Under the pieces are notes generated by a model. It saw only the letters and a list, made by a program, of their open reading frames with translations, was not told where the DNA came from and did no database searches. Shown here in pieces: positions 1-11,566 of a stretch of DNA of 44,347 bases. The translations under genes and the position numbers were made by a program. Each line of letters begins with the position of its first letter. Within the stretch, counting starts at the first letter, position 1. The DNA comes from Polyrhizophydium stewartii (Eukaryota > Chytridiomycota > Chytridiomycetes > Rhizophydiales), in NCBI GenBank assembly GCA_027604665.1, contig JADGIZ010000021.1:1-44347 (forward strand). The letters run 5' to 3'.

Positions 1-1680
1 GGGGCCGGCCACTCCGAGGCTTCGCGATGAGATGAGCCGAAGCGTATTTAGACACCGGCGGATCCAGTCGATCTAATCCCCTCTAAGGGTATCACTTGGT
101 TTCTCTGGACTATTCATAGTAGGATTGACCTCTAAAGCGTGGTAAAGATTCCTATAGAAGTAAGGGCAAAAAACTCAACGTGACGAGGTTTAGGCAATAA
201 ACTATCCGATTATGCATCTCCCATAATATAAGGAGCAAACCGTTATTTTTCTAATAGAAATACGATTCTAGCTTTTTTGATAGCCTAGCCAGCTCTGACG
301 TATTAGAGCGATTCCAGGGGATTTCTATCTTTAGATCCATGACGGATGCATTCTTTGACATCCTAATCTCTGTAATTCGGTGGTGCGCCTACGGCTTTCT
401 ATGCAAAATGGCTTATTCCGCTAGTCAAAATAGAAGAATTGGAGCGACTCCTAGCGGCTCTGAGCCAAAGTTAGAGGATACCCCTGCCAATCGTCCAATC
501 AATGAAAAGCATAGGGAATGGTTCTATTCTATTAGGATAAAATGCTAGACTCTAGGACAAAATGTTAATTATCTAGTAAAAATTCTAAACTATTTATTTA
601 TGCATGTCGTTTGCCACCCCTATGGTGAAAATGTCGGCAATAAAAAGTTATCTATACCCATAAATGAACTGTAATTACCTTAAGTGAACAGAACTAAGAT
701 ATTTATTTACCTAGTAAGACCCTATATTACACTATCCGGATTATAGCATTAAGCAAGTTATTTATAAAGACTTGGCTTATCAAAAGAGTTATAATAGGTT
801 TATTACTTAGACTAAATATGTCATGAATGCATAATAACTTATCCCTTCAATCAGCAATGGAACTCTGACCCCTTAGGGGGGCAATATGCCCGATAATCTA
901 ATTATAATCAGTAAACTAGCCCAATTAGCATATAACTAATGATCCTTAACTATTTACAGGTAGCCCTAACTCATTTACATGAGTGGAATGTATGCCATGT
1001 ACGTCTTTGGCACCTAATGAGGTAATAAACCATTATAAAAGGCAATACTCATCCTCACTTATCGAGAGCCAACGACTATTAATTATTGATAATGGGTCAA
1101 ACTACCCTTAACGAGAAGAGTAACCATGACAAACTTTTATAATATAGTAACCCTCATAAATTATTCGCATTACCAATTCCAATGGTATCTAAATAAGTAT
1201 GCCATACTTGGCTTGCCGATGAAGCAGAATACTAAGACCCGATATACCTAAATAGGAAACATATAAGAAATTGATCTTCGATCAATCAAAGGCTACCTAA
1301 GTTATAGCATAGCATCACCATAATTATTACGCCGAATGGGTAGTACTAATGAGATAATAATTTACCAGATCACCTTCCGAGGGATCCAATCTGATATCTA
1401 TAGTATCGCGATAACTCTAACTAAGATAATGGTTAGAAATAAGAGAATAATGTAGGTCCGCAGGAGTATGTAATCTATTAAAGTTACGTGATCTGCCAAG
1501 CTGACATTTATATTCGCTATACTATAGGTGCTAAAGTACTCCTGACAATAAGTCACCTAAAACAGACTAATGCCAATGGATAACCACCTGTTAATAAGTA
1601 TTTCCTTCTCCACCCCAAATAATCCGATAATACGCTATCTAAACTTCACACAGACTCCCCTAAAAGGGCAAAGGATCAAT
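1..1680. other. AT-rich spacer with isolated GC palindromes
   Basis: No recognisable gene. Positions 1-40 carry a GC-rich block whose reverse complement recurs at about 28664-28702 (shared core: GCGAAGCC, GGAGTGGCCGGCCCC). Positions 439-459 hold a copy of the GGAGCGACTCC-TAGCGGC element. The 69-codon frame at 339-548 runs through that element and resembles no family I know. The rest is AT-rich sequence with stops in all frames. Confidence 0.6.
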
Positions 1681-1718
1681 CGTGGAGGTGAACGCACCGC
1701 GGGCACGTCCACCTCGAT
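1681..1718 (-). repeat. GAGGTGGA-type palindromic element, GC-loop version
   Basis: Read on the minus strand this is a hairpin starting TCGAGGTGGACGTGCCC and ending GTTCACCTCCACG. The version at 12013-12055 is nearly identical but has about six extra GC bases in its loop. The same outer arm (GAGGTGGA...TCCAC) surrounds a completely different inner palindrome at 3743, 18294 and 18785. Confidence 0.75.
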
Positions 1719-1908
1719 AAACTAATGGAACCATAAGAGATAATACAATATTTAGCATAGATCTCTAGTAAATTGCTATAACTCCTAACTTTAGTAGACG
1801 AGTAGATCCGAAAGTAAAAGTATAATATGCTACTGACTATGACTGATCTAACTATAATCTAAAGATGTAAATAAAATAACCTGTCAGAAAAGGAGAACCT
1901 AATAATTG

Positions 1909-2145
1909 CTAAATAACCTCTAGTATAGTAAATAAAGACATTATATGCCAGATCAATAAGCCATAAGTCTCCTGAAGGGTCAAAGAGGTTGAATGCCAAA
2001 TAGAGCTAGTTCCAATAGAGTAAAATAGATGGATAACAAATATAAGGTCCCTATAATGGAGCTCTCTTAGCCCACGGTACATAACAGGTGCCAAAGACAT
2101 ATAAAGGGTCATCATAAAGATCCGTGATCTATACATCCGCAGCAT
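1909..2145 (-). pseudogene. cob: cytochrome b (cob) exon-like relic
   Basis: Cytochrome b is the haem-bearing core of respiratory complex III in the inner membrane. This minus-strand frame of 78 codons is free of stops and reads as a hydrophobic segment. Near residue 15 it has LYMSLAPVMYRG, which lines up with the family segment LYMHIARGLYYGSY. About 30 residues later QETYGLLIWHIMS can be aligned with QMSxWGATVITNLMS. The alignment covers the stretch from the end of the second helix into the third helix and the Qo-site loop. Several invariant positions are changed: H to S and R to P in the first motif, and W is shifted in the second. The frame continues below 1909 through TAG codons with only faint similarity. 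I infer a decayed duplicate of a cob exon, not a functional gene. A chance match in a hydrophobic frame is the main alternative. Confidence 0.4.
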
Positions 2146-4167
2146 TTATTAGCTGATACGGGTAAGTAGAATATACGATGACTATAAGACAAGAATAAAG
2201 ATGTCGAGCACTAAGAAGTATGACTAAAAAGGCCATAATCGCAATAATTTCATAAAAACCAACTTACAAATGCCATCCGTAAATCCTAAGTCAGTCAAAT
2301 CTTACATAACATCATTCACAAATAACCTTTACTATCAAGATCTAGTCTAAATCTTTTTAGGATAATAAGACGAATTAGGTGTATACGATCTATTACTAAT
2401 CTTCAAGCTAACTTCTATTCTCCATAATTCATAGCCCATGCTCCAACTGTATAAGTTAAGGCCTATTTCTAAGGAAGAGGCCGCTCGTGGAGCGGCCGGT
2501 GGATTAGACCTCTGGCAATTATCTGAGTAGAACCAGTAATAGATATTAATTATAAGATTCATACTTTAATTTATTATCAATAGATTATTTAGCGGAGCGT
2601 AGCTATTATTCTTTTATTTAAATTGAAAAGATCACTACGTTCGAGGACTCACTCCGTTAATATTAAATCAAAAGCCAGCAGTGGCCTATACACTCGAGAT
2701 AAACATCAGATGGTAATAAAACCTAATCCGTTAAAAGCAAGTAAAAGTAGTTTAGGAACTATTTGGGATTGCCCTAACCATATAAACGATTGAAGAGAAT
2801 AGGACCTCAAATAACTTAGTTGTGCCTTAATCCCTTTTGAGAAGTGAATCATATAGGATCTAGAGATAAGGGTCTAATCCATAGTAATTAGAACAATGCC
2901 GCGTCGGAGTCGCTCCAAACCTGTAGAGTTAGATGTGTCAGCTATTCAATTGTCATATTGTTCTGCCTTTCAACTTTTGAAATAGGTAATTGTACTTATG
3001 TCGATCGATGGTCAAACCTTGATTATTTTGTAGGTTCTCTTGATGTTTGTTCTTATTTATTTAAGGTGACACCTCTAAACATATAACCAACTTAGTTGGT
3101 GCATTGAAGCTATTAATACTTAACATTCAGAAGGAATTCTCATTATCTTCACCCATTTAGAATTAGGTTAGAAAACTTACCCAAGTAAGTACACACAACC
3201 TGTTAGCAGTAGAAGTTCCTTTATCATAATGACGTGAAGCTCTAGCAGTCCCCTAGGAAAACCAATTATCAACGTATCACTCTAGGTTGGACGCGACGTC
3301 GCGACCACAATCAGCCGCTTAAGAACCAAGTTAGAATAAAAGAATAACAATAATTGTAATAGAAGATCTGAGAATCATCCTAAAACTACTACATGAATCG
3401 AACCAGTGCAATTCCTCCGATTTGCTAAACAGCGCATGATGAACTTTGATTGAGGAATCAATTTGATGAAATGTTGATAGCAGCTTCAGAAAATATTCAT
3501 AAGCCATGCGGCGCTAGAGCTATAGCCAATTCTAGTAAGTGAATCAAAGGAAGATCTGTAGGATCGTCCTGTGGAGATGAACGACAGGAAATGAAATGAG
3601 CGGACCGGAGGGGTGCGACCGATCTTCGATCTACTAGCACCTCCAAATCGATGCAATAGATTTCAGAATTAAATGCTGTATAGGTAATAAGTATATGAAT
3701 TTTTTACTAATGATTGAGCCATTCGGCGATTTAGATATTCAGTCGAGGTGGAATCGAATCTACGATTCGACTCCACGATCATTGATCTCAAAATCAGTCC
3801 AAAGGACGGATTTGCCCCTCACGGGCCTAATCCTTTATTATTTATATAACAACTTTTGTTTCCATGCTTATTTAACTTACACAAGCCTTAGATTTCTCTT
3901 TCTTTGACAATTCTAATTCGAGATTAACCTCTCCTTAGCTTCTATAAGGTTTAGTCACTAGGAGCAATTTCCAGGATTATCTCAACTGGGTAAATATTTT
4001 GATGGATGATGCTTTATTGTTAATTCTGATTAACTGCCTATCTTATTATCTGGATTCTTTACCTTGGATTCTATATTGCTGATTATAAGACGCTTAATCA
4101 AATGTCAGATCATTGTAGAATCTAACTAATAACAACTTTTAGAAAATCAGAGTTCTACTTCAATCCT
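2146..4167. other. AT-rich spacer, small palindromes only
   Basis: No gene recognised. It holds the palindrome GGCCGCTCGTGGAGCGGCC (2479-2497), a GGAGTCGCTCC copy (2899-2920) and a GAGGTGGA element (3743-3780). The 71-codon minus-strand frame at 2347-2562 crosses the first palindrome. The 70-codon plus-strand frame at 3695-3907 crosses the third element. Neither has family similarity that I can see. Confidence 0.55.
3743..3780 (+). repeat. GAGGTGGA element, ATCGAATC inner palindrome
   Basis: Nested hairpin: outer arms TCGAGGTGGA and TCCACGATC, inner arms ATCGAATC and GATTCGAC, with a 2-3 base loop. Near-identical copies lie at 18294-18330 and 18785-18822, differing mainly in the loop. Confidence 0.85.
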
Positions 4168-4310
4168 GAGCCGCGACGTCGCCTATTTGCATTCTTCATC
4201 GGGCCCTAGCCTGCGCGAGCTGCGCGTCAAGGGCCCTAACCGGCCCGGTGCTTCAAGCACCGGGGGGGCGCCTCAGGCGCCCCGGTCGCTAGCCCGAGCT
4301 CCGCGTAGCT
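4168..4310. repeat. Compound GC cluster of nested palindromes
   Basis: At least four palindromes are packed together. The first is CGCGACGTCGC (around 4172). The second is a GGGCCC...GGGCCC host split by a GC insert (4200-4236). The third is CCGGTGCTTCAAGCACCGG (4245-4263). The fourth is GGGGCGCCTCAGGCGCCCC (4265-4283). The last two recur as an inverted pair at 24855-24897. The host palindrome exists without its insert at 11632-11650. Confidence 0.85.
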
Positions 4311-4690
4311 TAATTTTATTGTCCCTATATTTCCATTCCATTCTCTTATTTTAGTAGTGATTGAGTGGTACCATTCTTTGTATTGGGTTCTTAGATCAAT
4401 TCACAACTCAATATCACGATGATTAGTAGGGTAAATTAACCTTAGATAGATTTGCGCAACCTTGGTTGCCCAACGGGCTGATCTGTTCCCAATTCAAGGG
4501 ATTGGCATAATCTTTTATGTATTGCCCTCTTCCGTAAGCTTTGAGCTAATGTCTAAAAATCTGGATGGTGAGTAAGATCTTAAGTAGAAAATAAAGGTAT
4601 GTAAAAGAGTAAAAATGTATAATGAAAGAACAAATTTGGAAAGGATTGGGTTATTGGAATTCACCCTTATAATATCTATACCACAGTCAT

Positions 4691-4813
4691 AGCGCGGAAG
4701 CCCGCCGAGCTACGCGGAGCTCGCGCAAGCGACCGCAGCGGAGCTGCTCCGGCTGTCGCGGATGATTCTGAGGCGACTAGCGTCCGCGACCGGGCTTCGC
4801 CCTACGTCGCTGC
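4691..4813. repeat. Compound GC cluster
   Basis: GC-rich block with several short palindromes, including CCGAGCTACGCGGAGCTCG-like and CGCAGCGGAGCTGCTCCG units and a CGGGCTTCGCCC hairpin also present near 28846 and 11718. It marks the left edge of the AT-rich island that follows. Confidence 0.75.
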
Positions 4814-4919
4814 TCACAAAATCTCAAAATAAACGGATGCAATAATTGATGAGGTTAGAATTCCCGCCTCCGCTGCATACGCCATTCAGATTTAGCTTAG
4901 ATGGTTTCTAGAGGGGATA

Positions 4920-7260
4920 AATGAATATGACATGCATTTTAGAAATAGAAAAAATGGCTCAAGACACACGGTAATACAGATATATAAAGAAGAAAGTAGA
5001 CAAAATATGATATATAAAACTAAAGCAATAGATGAAGAATAAGGTTATTCTGTTGGAGATAATAAATACTTTCACAAGGAGAGTTCCTATAGTATAAAGA
5101 TATACAATCAAGGATAGAATTATTATGATCTAAAGAAGGACTTAGTTATAAGAAATTACAGATTGTGTTTAGAAACCTTAAGTAATTATTTTTATATAAT
5201 TTATGTAGAAATACCCATATAGAAAAGGAATTGGCTTATAAAGAGATACCAAACTAAAAGATATCTATCATAAGAAAACTCATGTATTATCTACCCAATA
5301 AACATTTATTATTTAATTTGTATAGGAATCAATTCTAGAAAGGGGTACTACCATTAAAAGCCTAGATTTAAGAAAATTAGAATAATTGGTTAGGCTAGAT
5401 TTCTTTATAACACGTTATAGCCCAAGATAATAATAGAGAAATAGGAAGTTCCACCTGGGATCTAGAGGCATATAAATAAAATCTAATAATTAGAAAGTGG
5501 AGAGATCTGATTAACCCAACAGAAATTATTAAAGATTCTGGTTATGATTTCTTGATCTATTATTTTTACAATAGGTTGGAGGTTTAATAAGTCTGAATAG
5601 TAGATCTTACATATAGGACACGAAGTAGTGTTTATCTTAGATCCTAATTTCTAACCTAGGTGGTTTAGAATCATACCAAATTAATCCTTAAAAGTCTAGG
5701 AAATATCTCCCAATAAAGATGATGATTTATCTAAAGGTTGTTACCCACTTTGTACCATAATTATAGATTTCATATCCTCTGGACTTCTTAGGAATACAAT
5801 TGATCAAGGGTACTCTCCACTTTTTTATACATCCTTTGGCTTCTCTTCTTAATATTACAGTAGTTCTTTATAAGATAGATCACCCTATAATAAATTAGAT
5901 CTAGTTAAGAAAAGATTAGATTACAAATTAGAAGCCTATCTGTATAGATTATACTTCTTTATAAATAGAATTCTACCCTCTTATTAGGCCTCCAATACCT
6001 TCGAAGGAGTAGATAGAAGGGTTTATTTTATAGAAATTGGTTATCTTCTAAGGAGATCCATTGATCTTTATAATTATTCTAGACTACAACCTCTAATAAA
6101 CCAGGATATTATTATATAAAATTTCTATTAGCCAATCGAATTAGACCACGAATCTTTTAGGTTAGGGTACCGACCAAATTCTGAGAGAATGATGTATCTT
6201 AAGGTTCTAATTCCCTATAGGTTCTTATTTATGGGTAGGTTAAATGAGAGATTATAAATTACAACTAGAATCTGAATAGAATAAGGTTAACCAGATTGGT
6301 TTAGTATCATTTTATTTCCAATGTCTAATTTCCTCTTTATACACAATAATTAAGGCTTATATATCTAGAAACTGACTTTAGAATAAATAAACCTTGGTAT
6401 ATCAGAATGTAGATTTACAAACAGAGGATAACTGACTTCTTTATTTACACGTCCATATTATCTCTAAACTAAAATATTGACTATATTAGAATAATTATCT
6501 ATAATAAATCGACTATATCGATCACTATCCATTTATTAGTTAACCGATATTACCTATAGAAGGCTTTTTATTACAATGATTTATTATACTTATTAGCTAG
6601 ATCCTTTGCAATCTTGATTCGCTTCGCTCATTCCTCTTTTGGCTTAGTCTAATTATTAGATCCATAACACTTTTATCCTATATTAAAGATAGAAGGTTAT
6701 ATTCCTGGAAATCTCATCTCTACATCATTTCTATTGTAAAAATAGCCTATTCTCATATAATAAAACCTTCCAATTGGTAGAATAATTTTATTGATCTAGA
6801 ACCTAATACTAGAAGAAGAGACCTAACTGAGTTATTCTGCTATTCCCCATTATAAAATAAATAATTAAGTATATATCTATTCTAGGTTCAACTTTCTAAT
6901 CATCTCTTGATATCCTCAACAGCACTTTATTAAGTAGAATATTATATACATATTTGCTGTATAAGGTTCTATATTATGTTTCTTTGGATCTTTTTTTGGC
7001 TTAGTATCTCCTTATTTATTGGACTTTTGCCATCAATGAAAAAAGAAATCATCAATTTCAGGAATAATCCATTGCCTCTTGCCCAGCACTTAGTTATTTA
7101 TGCTACTCTGGCCGATGTTGGTATTGCTGGGGCAGAACAACAAAAACATGTTGGCAGGTTTTGACAGACCACCCTACTTCCATTTGAAGAAGCATTCTCA
7201 TTAAAAAGGAAAGACTTTTACAAGCTGATTATGAGACTGGTGTTCTACCATTAGACTACA
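4920..7260 (+). pseudogene. Plasmid-type family-B DNA polymerase relic (dpo-like)
   Basis: Protein-primed family-B DNA polymerases replicate linear mitochondrial plasmids and are often found integrated and decaying in fungal mtDNA. The main frame (codons beginning at 4923) reads as a polar N-terminus with no stop for about 40 codons, then shows polymerase-like landmarks in the right order. In another frame there is TWDLEAYK (about 5446-5475), like an ExoI DxE box. Then follow HEVVFIL and SLKV stretches; a VYxxEIGY segment resembling the region before motif A; NFY-TAG-P (6120-6134), resembling the NSLYP of motif A; NSLFS (6741-6755), like motif B; and YYVSLD (6972-6989), like YxDTDS of motif C. 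After a further frame change, LLPSMKKEIINF resembles the conserved stretch beyond motif C. The motif A aspartate, the first aspartate of motif C and the motif B lysine are not seen. There are about 45 in-frame TAA/TAG codons and at least three frame changes. I infer an inactive relic; the family call is by eye. Confidence 0.55.
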
Positions 7261-7721
7261 TCCTTTTGATAATAAAACTATATTATTGTTACAGATCAAG
7301 TGTTGACCCTAACAAAAGACGTAGAGGATGCAACCCTAAAAATGTACAAACCCTCTTGATCCGAATGTTCGCTTCTGAATATCTTGAGTTGTTTAAGTAG
7401 ATAATAATATTTCTTATCTCTAACTAGATCGGCAAATATATCACTCAGTACGTTCAATTATGCAGTGGTACTAGAAGATAGCTTTAATAGTAGTCCTAGT
7501 AGAATTTGTGTACTTGATTTATTTACATTATCATTTAGTATATATAGAGAATTATATGATAAACTACCTACGTTATAATAGATTAGTCCTAGTTCCTAAG
7601 TAGATCTATAAATGAAATAGGTGTAAAGATAGTGTAGAATCTAGTATGAGGGTTGGATTGATATTAAACACTAAAATATTGATTTAAGAGTCTCGGACAT
7701 AATAGAAAATCTGATGATTAA
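7261..7721. other. Spacer between polymerase relic and atp9 relic
   Basis: No GC cluster and no recognised gene. One frame (about 7200-7398) stays open for some 65 codons with a basic, soluble-looking composition (NKRRRGCNPKNVQ) but matches nothing I recognise. It may be the tail of the polymerase relic or an unrelated decayed frame. Confidence 0.35.
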
Positions 7722-7949
7722 ATGTTACTACTAGGTCAAATGATTGGTGCTGATCTAGCCTCTATTGCTTTAGGTGGGCCCGCCCTGGGTATTGGTGTTG
7801 TATTTGCTAGCTTGATTCTAGGTGTTAGCCGTTACCCTAGCATTCGTGGTTAATTGTTCAATAACGCTATTATTGGTTTCGCCCTTGTAGAAGCCTTGGG
7901 GCTATAAGCGATTATGATGTAATTATTTATGTCTTCTAATTTAGCTTAG
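7722..7949 (+). pseudogene. atp9: ATP synthase subunit 9 (c-ring) relic with in-frame TAA
   Basis: Atp9 forms the proton-carrying c-ring of mitochondrial ATP synthase. From ATG at 7722 to TAG at 7947 there are 75 codons before the stop, against 74-76 residues for the family. The hairpin of two helices is clear: helix 1 with GIGVVFASLILGVSR, the polar loop RYPSIRG, and helix 2 with GFALVEALGL, whose Glu (codon 57) is the proton-binding residue. Changes include GADL for GAGL and LGGPA for LAGAG. Three TAA codons interrupt it: codon 44 (usually Gln or Thr in the loop), codon 62 (usually Phe/Tyr) and codon 67 (usually Ala/Ser). No indel is needed over the whole length, which is unusual for an old pseudogene. 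Either it is a decayed or foreign duplicate of atp9, or TAA is a sense codon. The family assignment itself is secure. Confidence 0.85.
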
Positions 7950-8033
7950 AAATACGTAGGCAACTAATTATTAAAGTTCAACTTTTGTCTGGTTATATTA
8001 TTCTACTTTGCTATTTATTAATATAATTAGTTT

Positions 8034-8700
8034 TGATGCGGAATCTATTTGTAATACCCTTATAAACAACGTTCATAATTTACCAAGGTCCATAGTAGAT
8101 TTATTGCTGGTTTCTGGTTTAATAATAAAGCTGGTGTTGATTTAGGTTCTCGTATCTCTGATTATTTTAAACCTGGTTATATTAAATAGAAATAACTTAG
8201 CGATATGGTTTAGACTTGATCATGATATTTTGATTGCATATAACACTGGGCGTGAAGCGGGTAACACACTGCAGAGACTAAAGCTCAACTCAGGAGACTC
8301 ATTATAAAGAAACACGTGTTCGTCGAGGCGCTAATAACCCAATGTTTGGATAATCTATTGACCCTTCTGTCCGTAAAGCAGCCCCTAATCGTAACCGTTA
8401 TATAATTAATCGATGACCTCTACTTTTTTATTTAGCTTCAAACAGATGCTAAGCCGCAATTGTAAAAGCCATTATTATTGATCCTTGCTTTATCATTATT
8501 AATTATTTTCAGTACAACACAACCCTCAATGCAAAAGCTATGTAGGCACCCTTTTTTATGGATAATTCTAGCAATGACTAGAAGTTTGGGTTACGCATTA
8601 CGTGCTGTATGATTTATTTTCTAAAGAATATGTAGGAAGCTGCTTTATCAGTACGACTTGTAGAGGGTGGGGTTTGCTAAGTTATTATTACAAAGATATC
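8034..8700 (+). pseudogene. GIY-YIG homing endonuclease relic with NUMOD3 motif
   Basis: GIY-YIG endonucleases cut DNA to spread introns or free-standing mobile genes; many carry C-terminal NUMOD DNA-binding repeats. In the same frame as atp9, GIY occurs at 8040-8048, then VDLGSRISDYFKPGYIK (8136-8186), the signature that follows YIG in fungal mitochondrial members (normally YIGSSVNLGxRxxDYF). A second frame (8282 onward) gives ETRVRRGANNPMFG (8309-8350), a textbook NUMOD3 core (KGxNNPMFGK), followed by SIDPSVRKAAPNRNR. A later KNM-TAG-EAALS (about 8625) may be a NUMOD1 trace. The YIG box itself, and the catalytic Arg/Glu part between the two segments, are missing or shortened. One frame change and several TAA/TAG codons break it. 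Its position, 90 bases after atp9 and in frame with it, suggests an endonuclease that arrived with or beside that atp9 copy. Confidence 0.7.
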
Positions 8701-10617
8701 ATACATAAATATTTTATACTCTAGTATGGTTATTACGCTTTGGTCTAAATTTGACTAGACTATTTAATAGTTAAGCTACATATAAGTTCTAAACCCTAAA
8801 CTTGTTTTATCTTGGCCCATCATTCAATTGTATTATAGTCATTTTCTATATTAATCTTTAGCTCAATCTATAATTAGCCCAGGTTAATATTTTATAGTAA
8901 ACAAGGACTATAGTTAGTTAACGTAGGGGGAAAAGGTACTTGTAATTATTCAACTACTTCCTTTTAAATTATCGTATCTGCTTGGTATGAGGTCCTTCAT
9001 GTAGTATTTATCATGTGTTCCATAGTATTAATGAGCTATGCGTCCTTATATTGATATCAGTATTGAATGTTTTTGTGGTTCTAACTATCCATGTGTAGTG
9101 TGTCTGACTATTACTATTTTTTTACATGTTAGCCTATTAGTAGTATTAAAATTACCCATTATCAGCTGATTGATCGACCTATGGTCGATCTAAAAGTGTT
9201 TACTTGAGATCTGTCATACATATTAGCTACCTTTAAGACACAGTTCAAAACCATATCTAAACTATTCGTAATATGATAGCATTTTATCAATAAACAGATA
9301 ATCTAAATAATTACTTAACCACGGCCAGAATTAATAAAGCAACTAAGAGTTGCCTCAATTACTGATTTGAATAGCTACGCGGCGCGATTATATGAATGAA
9401 TGAGTCTGACAAACAACAGTTCGTATGGTCAAAATGCTAATTTAAGGTTGTAATAGATTGAGTATTCCAATTAACTGGCAATCATGTCGCTAGGAACTAT
9501 TATCGATCTTAAGATCGACTTCTAAGGATCTATATAGGTTCTATAAAGACTATAATAGACTACTATTAGATTAATAATGCCTCTCATTCTATTAATTTGT
9601 ATGTCTAATATTATTTCCCATTATAGAAGATCAGAACAATTCATAAATAATAGGATTCTGATTGATATGCAATAGATCTGTAAGGATATAAAAATAGAAT
9701 TTCTAGATCAAAGATAAGAAATAGGATACCTACTAGATAGAAAGATATTGAGAATGGATTTCGATTTGACGTACTTTTTCGGTATCTGGTCGATGAACCG
9801 CAAATAGTCTATTTGCTAGTATAATCAACATACAATAGGCTATAGATCATGGGGAGGGTAATTGTTTAACCATCTGAGTTGAAAGAAGCTGACTAAAAGA
9901 GTTGGTAATCCGGGTACCTTACAATTAGCCATAGTAAATTTGATGGAGATCGAAATATCTAATTTCTGATTCATAGATTACAAAATAGAAGCTGAAAACC
10001 TTAAGTTGTCATATCAAGTGAATCCTTCCTTGATCGAATTTCTACCGCTTTCATTGCTTTATAATAGATACTTAATTGCTCATCAAATAATCGTGATCAT
10101 CTTTAGATGATGAATAGATCTAACTAAATTGCTGAAGTATGAGAAGTTGCTAAAAGCTGTTATGATTAACCTATAATAAATAAAGAATGTAATGAGGAAT
10201 CACTAATAATATAAAGCAATCGGAAGATTGCCCCATCCAGTAAATCTAATCGTCTATGCGTAGCCAAAAGAATTAATCTCAAAGTTATTTCAGCTATTAC
10301 TTAATTAAAGAAAATCTGAGATCGACCGAATCTTAAGAGCTCCACCATCGCTCCTAAGCATGTATAGCCACCCTGAATTTATTCTATAGTCACTCCAAAT
10401 TAATCGAATCGTAGATCCGACTTATTCCAAACAATATCACCATGATTTTGAGATTTGAAAGCTACACTAATAACTAAAAGATTTCATATCAAAGATGTTA
10501 CCTAGTCTTAAGCTAAAGGATAGTATTAACTCCAGCTGGTATACCAAATACTATGGGATATACAGGTATGAACCACAATAATAGATTGTTAAAACTAAAT
10601 AGAAATGAAATCACGCA
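8701..10617. other. AT-rich spacer
   Basis: No gene recognised. It contains TCGATC-type hairpins near 9170-9192 and 9502-9522 and a small GCGGCGCG motif near 9378. Frames between 8940 and 9160 are rich in hydrophobic residues and could be worn remains of a membrane protein, but I cannot assign a family. Confidence 0.4.
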
Positions 10618-10640
10618 GTCGCGGTCGCGACGTCGCTCAA
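10618..10640. repeat. Short GC palindrome block
   Basis: Stacked short palindromes including GGTCGCGACGTCGC; the CGACGTCG core is the commonest GC motif in the window. Confidence 0.7.
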
Positions 10641-11048
10641 TAAATAGCAACTCAAATCATTGTAGTTCTTCTGACCGTTAACTTTATTTTCAATTTAAAG
10701 CCAAATCGGCTTCAGGACGTATTCAAAATGGTTGGGAAGATGGGAATTGACCCTTATACCACCGTAATTAGGGAATACCTCGATTTAAAGGTTCTGACTC
10801 ACGAAGATCACATAAGTAATCTGATTTCTGTATTAGGCTTGAATTGAGTTCTTCTAGATTAGTAAGAAGCTAACTGGAGTTATGCTAGAGGTTGTTTGCT
10901 ACGGGTCCTCAAGGGACCCTATACAGGTTTGTCAAAATGGTGAACTCATCAGCATCTACGATTGCACATAGGAGATTTAGTTGAGCGACCCGATCTCATG
11001 ATCGGTTTGTATATTATCCATTGGATTGGCTTGATCTTGGTTAGCGTC

Positions 11049-11106
11049 TAGCCCCTTACGGGCCCCTTTAGGGGCCCCGAGGCCCTTAAGGCCTCTAGGG
11101 GGCGAT
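11049..11106. repeat. GC cluster of three palindromes
   Basis: Adjacent palindromes GCCCCTTACGGGCC, GGGGCCCC and GAGGCCCTTAAGGCCTC sit inside a GGCG-ended unit. No counterpart of the complete block was seen elsewhere, but each palindrome type recurs. Confidence 0.75.
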
Positions 11107-11566
11107 CTTATTAAGTTCTCATTGATCTCTTTGATTACAGCTCATCTGTTACAGGTCAAAACAGGTTGTAAATATATACGGATTATGATTATCAGCTTTA
11201 TCGACTCATCGATATAGAAGATCGAGAGTTAGGGTATAAGATCTCTCTTAAGGCTAGGATAACTTAACTGGACGTTAGTTACCAACTGTCTCAAAGTGTA
11301 GGATAACCTATTTATTACTTCTATTTACACTATATTTTAGCCTATATATCTTAATAACCGATCTTCTTGAAGATCGATCTTCTACTTCTAATTAATATAG
11401 TATCAGATATAACCATTATAGTCATTACTGACTCTATAAAAGATAAGATTATTTTCTAGTCTAGATAGCAGCTTATGTCCAGATGATTGACCTTCTTTAG
11501 AACCCTTTTAACAGCAATTGTAGATTGCTTATATCTCTAAATAGTCTGGTCATATGTTAAATAATA
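11107..11566. other. AT-rich spacer with TCGATC hairpins
   Basis: No gene recognised. Hairpins of the TCGATC family occur near 11202-11228 and 11358-11382. Confidence 0.5.
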
